From positions 13,412-77,411 of the forward strand of contig JAPUDO010000050.1 of the NCBI GenBank assembly GCA_027493055.1: DNA of 64,000 nucleotides. Direction: 5' to 3'. This document shows positions 6,875 to 14,785 of this stretch, in pieces. The number at the start of each line of letters is the position of its first letter. The first letter of the stretch is position 1. The stretch comes from Niabella sp. GTDB taxonomy: Bacteria; Bacteroidota; Bacteroidia; Chitinophagales; Chitinophagaceae. The translations under genes and the position numbers were made by a program. The notes under the pieces are model-generated. The model was not told the DNA's origin. It made no database searches and was given only the letters and a program-made list of their open reading frames with translations.

Positions 6875-8347
6875 ATGGCAACAGATACGAACAGGTTTCA
6901 GGCGATTATATCGCATTGCAAGGAATACGGATTTATTTTCCCCAGTAGCGAAATATATGATGGTTTACAGGCCGTATATGATTACGGCCAGTGGGGCGCA
7001 GAACTGAAAAAAAATATTAAGGATTATTGGTGGAAGAGCATGACCCAGATGCACGATAACATTGTGGGTATTGATGCGGCTATCTTTATGCACCCTACCA
7101 CCTGGAAAGCCAGCGGGCATGTGGATGGTTTTAACGACCCTATGATTGACAACAAGGACAGCAAAAAACGCTATCGGGTAGATCATTTGATAGAGTCACA
7201 TACCGATCTGCTAAAGGCAGAAGGAAAGGAAGATGAAGCCGCTGCCATTATCAGCCAGATGGAAAAAGCAGATGCTGCCGGAGACCTTGCAGGTTTGAAA
7301 AAGATCATTGACGATAATAAAATCAAATGTCCCGTAAGTGGTACAGCCAACTGGACGGATATCCGCCAGTTTAACCTCATGTTCTCTACCGAGTTTGGCT
7401 CTACGGTTTCTTCGGAAGATGCTGACAACAAAGTGTACCTGCGTCCCGAAACAGCACAGGGTATTTTTGTGAACTTTCTCAATGTGCAAAAAACCGGCCG
7501 GATGAAAATACCTTTTGGTATTGCACAGATAGGTAAGGCTTTCCGTAACGAAATCGTGGCCCGCCAGTTTATTTTCCGCATGCGCGAGTTTGAGCAAATG
7601 GAAATGCAGTTCTTCATCAGGCCCGGCTCACAGCAGCAATGGTATGAGTACTGGAAAGAGGCGCGTTTGAAATGGCACCTCGAATTGGGCGTGCCTGAAT
7701 CAGAATACCGGTTCCACGATCATGTGAAGCTGGCGCACTATGCCGATGCAGCTTGTGATATAGAATACAATTTCCCGATGGGCTTTAAAGAGCTGGAAGG
7801 CATTCACAGCCGTACCGATTTTGACCTGCGCAATCACCAGGAGTACAGCAAAAAGAAAATGCAGTATTTTGATAATGATATCAATCCTGAAACAGGGAAA
7901 CCTTACGGTAACTATATTCCTTATGTAATTGAAACCTCCATAGGACTGGACCGCATGTTCCTTTCCATGATCTGTGCCGCTTATACCGAGGAAGATTTAA
8001 GTACCGCAGAGAAAAAAGACGACCGTGTGGTGCTGAAGTTACCTGCAAAACTGGCTCCTGTTAAGCTGGCAGTCTTCCCGCTGTTGAAAAAAGATGGCCT
8101 GCCCGAAATTGCTGAGCAGATCATGGCCAAATACCGCAGCGAGTTTAAATGCTTCTACGAAGAAAAAGATGCTATTGGCAAGCGTTACAGGAGAATGGAT
8201 GCCCTGGGCGTTCCTTTCTGTGTTACGATAGACCATCAGACCAAAGAAGATGGTACGGTAACTATCCGTTACCGCGATAGTATGCAGCAGGAGCGGATTA
8301 CCATAGACCAGATAGGTGAGATCGTCAATAATGCTGTTAATAAATAA
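6875..8347 (+). CDS. glyS: Glycyl-tRNA synthetase, single-chain (alpha2) type
   Basis: A 490-residue class II aminoacyl-tRNA synthetase that charges tRNA-Gly in the cytosol. It is the dimeric single-chain form found in Bacteroidota, Gram-positives and eukaryotes, not the alpha2beta2 form. Visible motifs are YLRPETAQGIFVNF, then GKAFRNEIVARQFIFRMREF (motif 2 with its Arg and REFEQMEMQFF), and the motif 3 region PYVIETSIGLDRMFLSMI. The C-terminal anticodon-binding domain covers about residues 385-485. Reading frames 31 codons longer exist upstream, but the extra part crosses the promoter box and the heptamer array, so ATG 6875 is preferred. A hairpin terminator follows. Confidence 0.95.
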   Translation: MATDTNRFQAIISHCKEYGFIFPSSEIYDGLQAVYDYGQWGAELKKNIKDYWWKSMTQMHDNIVGIDAAIFMHPTTWKASGHVDGFNDPMIDNKDSKKRYRVDHLIESHTDLLKAEGKEDEAAAIISQMEKADAAGDLAGLKKIIDDNKIKCPVSGTANWTDIRQFNLMFSTEFGSTVSSEDADNKVYLRPETAQGIFVNFLNVQKTGRMKIPFGIAQIGKAFRNEIVARQFIFRMREFEQMEMQFFIRPGSQQQWYEYWKEARLKWHLELGVPESEYRFHDHVKLAHYADAACDIEYNFPMGFKELEGIHSRTDFDLRNHQEYSKKKMQYFDNDINPETGKPYGNYIPYVIETSIGLDRMFLSMICAAYTEEDLSTAEKKDDRVVLKLPAKLAPVKLAVFPLLKKDGLPEIAEQIMAKYRSEFKCFYEEKDAIGKRYRRMDALGVPFCVTIDHQTKEDGTVTIRYRDSMQQERITIDQIGEIVNNAVNK

Positions 8348-8366
8348 CAATCGTTTTGAAGAAAAG

Positions 8367-8393
8367 CACATCTGGCATCCCGGATGTGTTTTT
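8367..8393 (+). terminator. Intrinsic terminator after glyS
   Basis: CACATC (8367-8372) pairs with GATGTG (8383-8388), extendable by G-U pairs, and is followed by a run of T (8389-8393). It lies 20 bases after the glyS stop. Confidence 0.65.
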
Positions 8394-8425
8394 CATATAT
8401 AGCGCCACCCATAAAATTTTAAGTT

Positions 8426-10702
8426 ATGAAAAAACAATTTTTGCTAACATTTTTTCTTGTTTCAATTTCCTGTATGATGGTTACAAATGCACAAGATATA
8501 GCAGGCTCCTGGAAAGGAGCCCTGGACGTTCAGGGTACACAGCTTCCCTTAATATTCCACATAAAAAAAGAAAACGACAGATGGGTAACCACTATGGATA
8601 GCCCGGCACAGGGTGCAAGCGGCATTCCGGTGGATAGTACCGCTTTCTCAGACAATAAATTATTTTTAGGTGTGAAGGCGGCTGGTTTAAGTTATAACGG
8701 TACGCTTAGCAATAATACTATAACGGGCGAGTTTAAACAGGGAGGCGCAACCTTGCCCCTGGTGCTTGCTAAAACGGTAGTAACCAAACCCGGGGATACC
8801 ACGCTTCCTTCCGGTGAAGCTGAGCTTCAAAAAATAATAGCCCGGGATAAGGGCAACTATAAATATAAAGTAGAGGACTATTTTGCAAAGCCAAAGTCTG
8901 CCCAGTTCCAGTTATCTCCCGGTGGCAAATATCTTTCCTATATGGAAAAAGAAGATAACGGTAAACGCCATGTTTATGTAAAGGAGATCGCAACCGGTAA
9001 AGTTACCAGGGCTATCGAAGAAAAAGATGAACTGATAAAAGGCTATGCCTGGATTAATGACGAAAGGCTGGTGTACGTGATGGATAATGGCGGAAATGAA
9101 AACTATCATATTTATGCAGCAGGAGTGGATGGCAGCAATGTGCTTGATCTGACACCTTTTGATGGTGTGCAGGCCAGTATAGAACGCATACTGAAAGATC
9201 AGAAGGATTACATGATCATTTCCATGAACAAGGACAACAAACAGGTTTTTGAGCCCTACAAAGTAAATGTGGTTACAGGGGCGTTAGAAAAGCTGTATGA
9301 AAACAAGGATATTGCCAACCCTATTGCGGGGTACGATTTTGATAAAGATGGTAACCTGCGGGGATATACCAGGATGTATCAGGGTATTAAATCTCAATAT
9401 TTTTATAAGCCTGCCGGCGCTGCCGATTATGAGCTTTATTTTACTAATAACTGGGATGATGCTTTCGGTATACAGTCCTTTAGTTACAACCCTGCCAATC
9501 CCGATGAAGCGTATGTGGTAACCAACCTCGATTCTGACAGGGCCCGCATTATTCTATACGACTTTAAAAAGAAGGAAAAGATAAAAGAAATTTTTGCCAA
9601 TAAAGATTTTGATGCTGCTGGTATCTCTCTTTCACGTAAAAGGAACTACGAGGTGGACTATTATAGCTATGAGGGAGAAAAAGACGAGATCATACCGGTT
9701 AGCGAAACATTCAAAAAGATATATAACAACCTTTCCAGCGAGTTTAAAGGCTACCAGTTTGGCATCGCCGGAAAAACAGACGATGAAAGCAGGTACCTGG
9801 TATATGTAACCAGCGACAGGTTGGTTGGTAAGTATTATATATACGATGCTGCCACCGGAAAAACTACATTTTTATACGACCTGATGCCACAGTTGAAAGA
9901 GGCAGATATGGCGGTAATGAAACCTGTTTCTTTCAAAAGCCGCGATGGCAAAACCATTCATGGCTATATCACTTTACCAAAAGAAGCTCTTGAAGGTAAG
10001 AAAGTGCCTATGGTAGTAAATCCGCACGGAGGTCCGCAGGGAATAAGAGATAGCTGGGGCTTTAATCCCGAAACGCAATTGTTTGCCAGTAGGGGATATG
10101 CTACGCTGCAGGTTAATTTCAGGATCAGCGGAGGTTATGGTAAGGAGTTTTTAAGAGCCGGCTTTAAGCAAATAGGTCGCAAGCTGATGGATGATGTTGA
10201 AGACGGTGTGCAGTACGCCATTAAACAGGGCTGGGCCGATAAAAATAAGATAGCCATTTACGGAGGCAGTCATGGTGGTTATGCCACTTTGATGGGATTG
10301 ATAAAAACGCCGGACATGTACACTTGTGGGATTGACTATGTGGGCGTATCCAATATCGAAACATTTTTTGCCTCTTTCCCCGAATACTGGAAGCCCTACA
10401 AGGAGATGGTAAAGCAAATCTGGTACGATCTGGACAAGCCGGAGGAAGCTAAAATTGCCAGGGAAGTATCGCCGGTTTACCAGATAGATAAAATTAAGAA
10501 GCCGCTGCTGGTAGTGCAGGGCGCCAACGATCCCCGGGTAAATATCAATGAGTCGGACCAGATTGTAAAAGCCCTGAGAGCCAAAGGATTTAATGTTCCT
10601 TATATGGTTAAGTATAATGAAGGGCATGGCTTTCAGCGTGAAGAAAACCGTATAGAATTTTATAAAACCATGCTGGGTTTTCTGGCGCAGTATCTGAAAT
10701 AA
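8426..10702 (+). CDS. S9-family serine peptidase with an extra N-terminal beta domain
   Basis: A 758-residue exported protein of the prolyl-oligopeptidase family. Residues 1-22 are a signal peptide. Residues about 25-120 form a separate beta-rich domain (GSWKGALDVQGTQLPLIFHI ... TMDSPAQGASGIPVD) that recurs in the alpha/beta hydrolase at 11620-13005. Residues about 150-480 fit the seven-bladed propeller. The catalytic alpha/beta-hydrolase domain has Ser615 in GGSHGG, Asp702 in GANDPR and His734 in EGHGF. It probably cleaves oligopeptides in the periplasm. The N-terminal domain is normal for Bacteroidota alpha/beta hydrolases but unexpected in front of an S9 propeller. A hairpin terminator overlaps the stop. 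Confidence 0.9.
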   Translation: MKKQFLLTFFLVSISCMMVTNAQDIAGSWKGALDVQGTQLPLIFHIKKENDRWVTTMDSPAQGASGIPVDSTAFSDNKLFLGVKAAGLSYNGTLSNNTITGEFKQGGATLPLVLAKTVVTKPGDTTLPSGEAELQKIIARDKGNYKYKVEDYFAKPKSAQFQLSPGGKYLSYMEKEDNGKRHVYVKEIATGKVTRAIEEKDELIKGYAWINDERLVYVMDNGGNENYHIYAAGVDGSNVLDLTPFDGVQASIERILKDQKDYMIISMNKDNKQVFEPYKVNVVTGALEKLYENKDIANPIAGYDFDKDGNLRGYTRMYQGIKSQYFYKPAGAADYELYFTNNWDDAFGIQSFSYNPANPDEAYVVTNLDSDRARIILYDFKKKEKIKEIFANKDFDAAGISLSRKRNYEVDYYSYEGEKDEIIPVSETFKKIYNNLSSEFKGYQFGIAGKTDDESRYLVYVTSDRLVGKYYIYDAATGKTTFLYDLMPQLKEADMAVMKPVSFKSRDGKTIHGYITLPKEALEGKKVPMVVNPHGGPQGIRDSWGFNPETQLFASRGYATLQVNFRISGGYGKEFLRAGFKQIGRKLMDDVEDGVQYAIKQGWADKNKIAIYGGSHGGYATLMGLIKTPDMYTCGIDYVGVSNIETFFASFPEYWKPYKEMVKQIWYDLDKPEEAKIAREVSPVYQIDKIKKPLLVVQGANDPRVNINESDQIVKALRAKGFNVPYMVKYNEGHGFQREENRIEFYKTMLGFLAQYLK

Positions 10703-10720
10703 AGCAGCCTTTCTGCTTTT
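10701..10720 (+). terminator. Intrinsic terminator of the S9 peptidase gene
   Basis: AAAGCAG (10701-10707) and CTGCTTT (10713-10719) form a 7-bp stem with a 5-base loop, followed by T. The stem begins within the stop codon. Confidence 0.6.
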
Positions 10721-10740
10721 GATATTCAGTGTAATTAAGG

Positions 10741-10812
10741 GTGATAATTTATCTGCCGCAGGCATGACATCCGCAACGGCTACCGTCAATGTTGGTGTTA
10801 TCACCAACATCT
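10741..10812. repeat. Dispersed palindromic repeat, copy 1
   Basis: An intergenic element starting GTGATAA and containing the palindrome TTGGTGTTATCACCAA (10792-10807). The GTGTTATCAC core and the GTGATAA start recur at 43256-43301, so this is probably a dispersed family. Confidence 0.5.
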
Positions 10813-10901
10813 TAAGTGACGAGATAAATTTTAAACAGGCTTTAAGAATAACATGGCTTGCTTTTTGTATCTTGTTATAATAAATTACAAAATTCATCAT
10901 C

Positions 10902-11090
10902 ATGAAAAAATCAAGCGGTTTAATAGCATTAGGGCTGGCAGCCTGGGCGTACTGGAAGTATAAAATGACACCGGAGCAAAAAGCAAATGTTAAGAATAAA
11001 GTATCAGAAGCCGGAAAAAATATCTGGGATAAAGTTCCGCAAAATGTAAAAGATGCTGTTGGGCAGAAAAAGCCAGGAGAAGCACTCTGA
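10902..11090 (+). CDS. Small membrane-associated hypothetical protein
   Basis: A 62-residue protein with one N-terminal hydrophobic segment (GLIALGLAAWAYWKYK) followed by an amphipathic Lys/Val-rich helix (NVKNKVSEAGKNIWDKVPQ). The layout resembles small YtxH-like proteins, but the match is too short to name a family. It has a good terminator immediately after it and 200 bases of upstream sequence holding a palindromic repeat. Codon use looks like its neighbours. Function unknown. Confidence 0.6.
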   Translation: MKKSSGLIALGLAAWAYWKYKMTPEQKANVKNKVSEAGKNIWDKVPQNVKDAVGQKKPGEAL

Positions 11091-11108
11091 TTTTTGGGAA
11101 ATAATTTC

Positions 11109-11131
11109 AAAGCGGCTCAGGCCGCTTTTTT
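11109..11131. terminator. Strong bidirectional intrinsic terminator
   Basis: AAAGCGGC (11109-11116), a 4-base loop TCAG, then GCCGCTTT (11121-11128), followed by T residues on the plus strand and flanked by A on the other side. It ends the small plus-strand gene and overlaps the stop of the minus-strand PH-like gene. Confidence 0.8.
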
Positions 11132-11623
11132 GATGCTGTTTTGTATGGTTCTTATAAAAGAGTCCCGCTCATCGGGCGTCAGCAAATATTTTTTTCCGAC
11201 ATGGGTTTTAATAAAAACTGCGTTGTCCAGGTTTGTTGCGAACCATTTCATGCGGCCCAGCTTTTTGCTGATAAATGTTCCGTAATAACCAAAGAACGCC
11301 CCTGAGCCAAACAGCCTGATACTGCCTTTTAACTGGGATCTGGGCACTGCTTCAACTGACATAATATCGCCGGTATTTATTCTTACTGCAGGCATCAACA
11401 TGCGGTTTATGTGCACGAAGCCATCATCAATATTATATGATTTAGGTGCATATCCCCAGCTTATTAATAAGACTAAAAATAGTACTGCTAAAGAAAGGTA
11501 TTTATAGCCACTCATTCCTTCAATATGCATTGCCCACACGCTGGCAATGCCCGCGACTATTGCAATAAGTGCAATTGGTGTGATTATTTTTGTTGTGGTA
11601 TCATACGATATGCTGTAATTCAT
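11117..11623 (-). CDS. PH-domain-like membrane protein
   Basis: A 168-residue protein with two transmembrane segments near the N-terminus (about residues 12-32 and 42-60). A beta-rich bacterial PH-like domain follows (SYNIDDGFVHINRMLMPAVRI, then strands ending in LLTPDERDSFIRTIQ). The order of two helices followed by a PH-type domain that starts with an IxDxxVxI strand is common in Bacteroidota hypothetical proteins. Its start overlaps the stop of the upstream hydrolase gene by 4 bases, so the two are translationally coupled. The ligand or partner is unknown. Confidence 0.65.
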   Translation of the reverse strand: MNYSISYDTTTKIITPIALIAIVAGIASVWAMHIEGMSGYKYLSLAVLFLVLLISWGYAPKSYNIDDGFVHINRMLMPAVRINTGDIMSVEAVPRSQLKGSIRLFGSGAFFGYYGTFISKKLGRMKWFATNLDNAVFIKTHVGKKYLLTPDERDSFIRTIQNSIKKAA

Positions 11624-13005
11624 TTCATTTGTTTTGTAATTTTCAGTATCCAGTCTGTCATCAGCTTTAAAACTGTTGGCGATATCGTTTGTTCAATGGT
11701 TGCGTACTCACTTACAGCGCCGGTTTTTGCTTCCTGGAAAAGGTGATTGAGCCCTGGTAGTTCTACTACTTCAAAGTTTTTATTTCCTGCTTTCTGAAGG
11801 CTTTTTTCAATTCCGTATAAGTTTTCTTTTGCAGCTACCTGCACATCTTTAGCGCCGTTTATGGCAAGTACAGGTACCTTTACCTGGCTTAAAAAAGCAT
11901 CCGGATTAAATTTTATGAAATATAAGAACCAGGGTGAAGTAACCTGTGCCATCTGCTGGCTGATGAATGTTTCTTTTTGATCTTCGCTCCTGGTAGTATC
12001 TGCATCCAGCCATGTTTTAAGTTTAGCTTTCAAAGCGGTTTTAATATCGTTCCCGCTATAGCTTGTAAGCAAACTGAAGATCTTCCTGCTGGCTGCTATA
12101 CTTTCTGAAATATCTTTAGTGCTGACGCCCGAGGTTCTACTGACCTCCCTGTTTTGTATCAGCATAAGCGAATCTACAGGTATCCCGGGCCCGGCCATGG
12201 TTACTATAAATTTTACATTTTTATTTTGTACTGCCACCATTGGCGCAATCATGCCGCCCTCACTGTGACCCACCAGGCCTATCTTCTTATGCCCTTTTTT
12301 TACTAAAAAATTCACTGCACTGCTAATGTCTGTTGCAAAATCGGCGGAAGTGGCGTCTTTTTTTCCTTTTTCAGAACCACTCACACCCCTGTCATCCATT
12401 CTTAAAACGCCTATTCCGTTATTTGTAAAATGATCAGCGATTACCAAAAAAGGTTTGTGCCCGAACAATGTTTCATCACGGTCCTGCGCTCCGCTGCCCG
12501 TGATCATTACTACAACAGGGAAATCTTTTTTATTGTAAGGAGTAGTCAATGTGCCGGCCAGCAGGTTACCTTGTTCTTCGTTCTTAATGGTAACCTCTTC
12601 CGCTTTATAATTGAATTTAGGACGTGGGGTTTGCGGACGGTTATATACAAAAGCACTGTCCTTAATGCGGGCCAGGCCCAGCGGCAGCGAAGTATTCATT
12701 TGCGTAAAAGTACCGGCTATGCTGTCTGCGCCCAATAATTTTCCCACATAACGCAGCCGGATGCTATTTATAACCAGGCTTAATTGCCCGTTGATCCATT
12801 CAGTGGTATCTGCTTTAATTCCTTTTGCTCCCTGGGCCGGGCTATCCATTGTAGCGATAAAGGAATCACCTGCCGGGATGATGTGAACCAGCAGCGGCAA
12901 TTTCATGCCCTGTATGTCCAGCTCGCCCTTCCAGTCACCAACAATGGGTTGGGAACAGCATACTATAGAGACAAGCATAGCGTACAGCGTAAAAAAAAGC
13001 TTCAT
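11620..13005 (-). CDS. Exported alpha/beta hydrolase with N-terminal beta domain
   Basis: A 461-residue hydrolase with a signal peptide (residues 1-19). Residues about 22-120 are a beta domain (VGDWKGELDIQGMKLPLLVHI ... TMDSPAQGAKGIKAD) clearly homologous to the N-terminal domain of the S9 peptidase at 8426. The catalytic domain shows VVMITGSGAQDRDE (oxyanion region), Ser248 in GHSEGG, an Asp in AINGAKDVQVA and a His in LPGLNHLFQ. It is probably an esterase or peptidase acting in the periplasm. The substrate is unknown. It is followed by the PH-like gene with a 4-base overlap. Confidence 0.88.
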   Translation of the reverse strand: MKLFFTLYAMLVSIVCCSQPIVGDWKGELDIQGMKLPLLVHIIPAGDSFIATMDSPAQGAKGIKADTTEWINGQLSLVINSIRLRYVGKLLGADSIAGTFTQMNTSLPLGLARIKDSAFVYNRPQTPRPKFNYKAEEVTIKNEEQGNLLAGTLTTPYNKKDFPVVVMITGSGAQDRDETLFGHKPFLVIADHFTNNGIGVLRMDDRGVSGSEKGKKDATSADFATDISSAVNFLVKKGHKKIGLVGHSEGGMIAPMVAVQNKNVKFIVTMAGPGIPVDSLMLIQNREVSRTSGVSTKDISESIAASRKIFSLLTSYSGNDIKTALKAKLKTWLDADTTRSEDQKETFISQQMAQVTSPWFLYFIKFNPDAFLSQVKVPVLAINGAKDVQVAAKENLYGIEKSLQKAGNKNFEVVELPGLNHLFQEAKTGAVSEYATIEQTISPTVLKLMTDWILKITKQMK

Positions 13006-13034
13006 ATTTATAATTTAGAAAGAGCGCGTGATAC

Positions 13035-13065
13035 AAAAAAACCGTCATGTTATAGTACATGACGG
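13035..13065 (-). terminator. Intrinsic terminator of the MBL hydrolase gene
   Basis: CCGTCATGT (13042-13050) and ACATGACGG (13057-13065) form a perfect 9-bp stem with a 6-base loop. Read on the minus strand it is followed by seven T (13041-13035). It lies 82 bases after the stop of the gene at 13147-13929. Confidence 0.85.
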
Positions 13066-13146
13066 CAAAACTTTATCCTACTATGACGACAAGCTAAGAG
13101 GCTTGGTGTAAATATAGGAAATCTATTTTAAATGCGCTAACAAATG

Positions 13147-13929
13147 TTAGGAAATTTGCAATTTTAAACCATCATAAGCCAAATATCTGCCTTCGGGCAG
13201 TTCTTTGGAAATAATATGGTGCAGTCCCATCTGGTGCGACAGGTGAATAAAGTAAACCTGTGGTATTTGCAGCTCATCTGCAAGTTCCAGGGCTTCCTGC
13301 AATGTAAAATGAGATATATGTTTCTCTTTTCTCAGCGCATTCAGTACCAGTATTTCTGATCCTTTTATTTTTTCTTTCGATGCAGGGTCTATCCTGTTAG
13401 CATCTGTAATATAGGTGAAATTTCCTATTCTGAATCCCAGTACAGGCATATACAGGTGCCATACAGGAATAGGAATTACTTCCATATCGTTTACCTCAAA
13501 AGGGTCATAGTCATTTATTGTATGCAGATTTACAGAAGGCACACCCACATATTTTACATCAGCAAAGGCGTAATCAAATTCTGTTTTTACTCTTTTCAGC
13601 GTGGCTTCAGAGGCAAAAAGGTCCATAGGTTTTTGCTGAAAATAATTGTAGGCCCTTATATCGTCCAGGCCGGCGATATGATCTTTATGAGAGTGGGTTA
13701 AAAGTACAGCATCCAGCTTATCAACCTTATGGGTAAGCATTTGCTGTCTGAAATCGGGTCCGGTATCTATTACCATACTGGTACGGGGCGATTGTATGAG
13801 AATGCTGGACCTGAGCCTCTTGTCTTTACTGTCATGAGAAGTACATACTTCGCAATGGCAGCCCACCATTGGTACACCCGAGCTGGTGCCGGTACCCAAA
13901 AAGGTTATTTGTAAAGGCGGATAGGACAA
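13147..13929 (-). CDS. MBL-fold metallohydrolase, PhnP-like
   Basis: A 260-residue metallo-beta-lactamase-fold protein. The metal motif HSHKDH is at residues 79-84. GTGTSSGVPM near the start, followed by Cys24-His25-Cys26 and Cys29 (GCHCEVC), is the extra zinc-binding insert seen in PhnP-type phosphodiesterases. Further ligands include Asp in ITDANR (about 180) and His in FIHLSHQMG (about 230). PhnP hydrolyses cyclic ribose phosphates in phosphonate catabolism. No phn genes are seen nearby, so the substrate here is uncertain. A strong terminator follows. Confidence 0.9.
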   Translation of the reverse strand: MSYPPLQITFLGTGTSSGVPMVGCHCEVCTSHDSKDKRLRSSILIQSPRTSMVIDTGPDFRQQMLTHKVDKLDAVLLTHSHKDHIAGLDDIRAYNYFQQKPMDLFASEATLKRVKTEFDYAFADVKYVGVPSVNLHTINDYDPFEVNDMEVIPIPVWHLYMPVLGFRIGNFTYITDANRIDPASKEKIKGSEILVLNALRKEKHISHFTLQEALELADELQIPQVYFIHLSHQMGLHHIISKELPEGRYLAYDGLKLQIS

Positions 13930-13940
13930 GGAGGTTCAGT

Positions 13941-13975
13941 AATTAAAAATTAATAATTAGCGATTAATAATGTTT
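13941..13975. repeat. Heptanucleotide array, unit AATTANN
   Basis: Consecutive 7-base units AATTAAA, AATTAAT, AATTAGC, GATTAAT, AATGTTT between the MBL gene start and the stop of the next minus-strand gene. Same period as the arrays at 1628 and 6814, with an unrelated, AT-only unit. Confidence 0.7.
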
Positions 13976-13983
13976 TCAGATTA

Positions 13984-14274
13984 TCAGGGGGCTTCTGGCT
14001 CATTTTCTTCATCAGGCCTTTCCAGTACTTCGGTATAGAGCCTGCGGGCATTGTCATCCAGGGTTCCCGGGTCTATATCCAGTTGCGGTATAATTTCAAG
14101 CAAAGCATTAATACGCCCTTCAGTTTGTAAGAACTTATTCAGTACTACCACTTTCTTATTGTCTAAAATACAATAACCACTTTGAAAATTACCGCGTTCA
14201 TACCGTAAAATATAGCCACACTGCTCGGGAATAGCTTCGAGTTTATCTAATGTGTTTTGAGTGTATTTGATCAT
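13984..14274 (-). CDS. Conserved-looking hypothetical protein
   Basis: A 96-residue soluble protein of mixed alpha/beta character with an acidic tail (ERPDEENEPEAP). The central segment CGYILRYERGNFQSGYCIL followed by KKVVVLNKFLQTEGRINAL suggests a small compact fold. I do not recognise a family with confidence. Located 54 bases upstream of the MBL hydrolase on the same strand, so cotranscription is likely. Codon use is like its neighbours, supporting a real gene. Confidence 0.7.
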   Translation of the reverse strand: MIKYTQNTLDKLEAIPEQCGYILRYERGNFQSGYCILDNKKVVVLNKFLQTEGRINALLEIIPQLDIDPGTLDDNARRLYTEVLERPDEENEPEAP

Positions 14275-14785
14275 CTTAACAATTGATAAGCAAATATAAA
14301 CAATTGAGAAAAGTATGGTTTGCTGATGTTAATATTATGGGGAATGTTCATGCCATCAAGACGGTTATAGCTGATATTATTGGAGGTATTTCCTGGCATA
14401 AAAGCAAAAACCATCTTGCGCTTGCCTCCCGGCCAGTGTATTGAGGAATTTTATTGGCTTGTGGAAAGAATTGATTTCTATACCTATCAAGTAACGGGTA
14501 TGCCCAGGTCATGAGACTACTACTGTTCGAAACCTGAAAATATGTTTTAATCAAGCCTTAAAGCCCGCCTGCCGGACGGGCAGGGCTAATATTATTATAA
14601 AAAAAGCATATACATCGATTAAAATCCCGATGGCATAATATCCTGTGTCACCCCTGCGGGGTTTTCGTCCAAAATCCAAACTATTTTTCTATAATAATAA
14701 CATCTCTTCGAGATTTTTCTAAGGTTTCAAACACTTAAGGTCCGGAGACCTAAGCAAGAAGCGTTTGAGCTATTCAGCAACCTTT
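14275..14785. other. 511-base intergenic region with several inverted repeats, no convincing gene
   Basis: The left half holds no gene I can support. The right half is rich in small palindromes: GCCCGCCTGCCGGACGGGC (about 14571-14590), CCCCTGCGGGG followed by TTTT (about 14648-14662), and CTTAAGGTC/GACCTAAG around 14735-14753 nested in CAAACACTT/AAGCGTTTG. These look like dispersed intergenic elements and possible terminators for the flanking genes. An open frame of 68 codons at 14348-14554 minus lacks any recognisable feature. Confidence 0.4.

Noticed and set aside
7183-7617. 144-codon minus-strand open frame inside glyS
   Set aside because: Shadow of the synthetase reading frame; the sense frame is strongly conserved.
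10151-11110. 319-codon minus-strand open frame over the end of the S9 gene and the small gene
   Set aside because: Covers the catalytic region of the peptidase on the other strand, a terminator and a repeat; no domain visible.
14348-14554. 68-codon minus-strand open frame in an intergenic region
   Set aside because: No signal peptide, domain or conserved-looking segment; no support as a gene.
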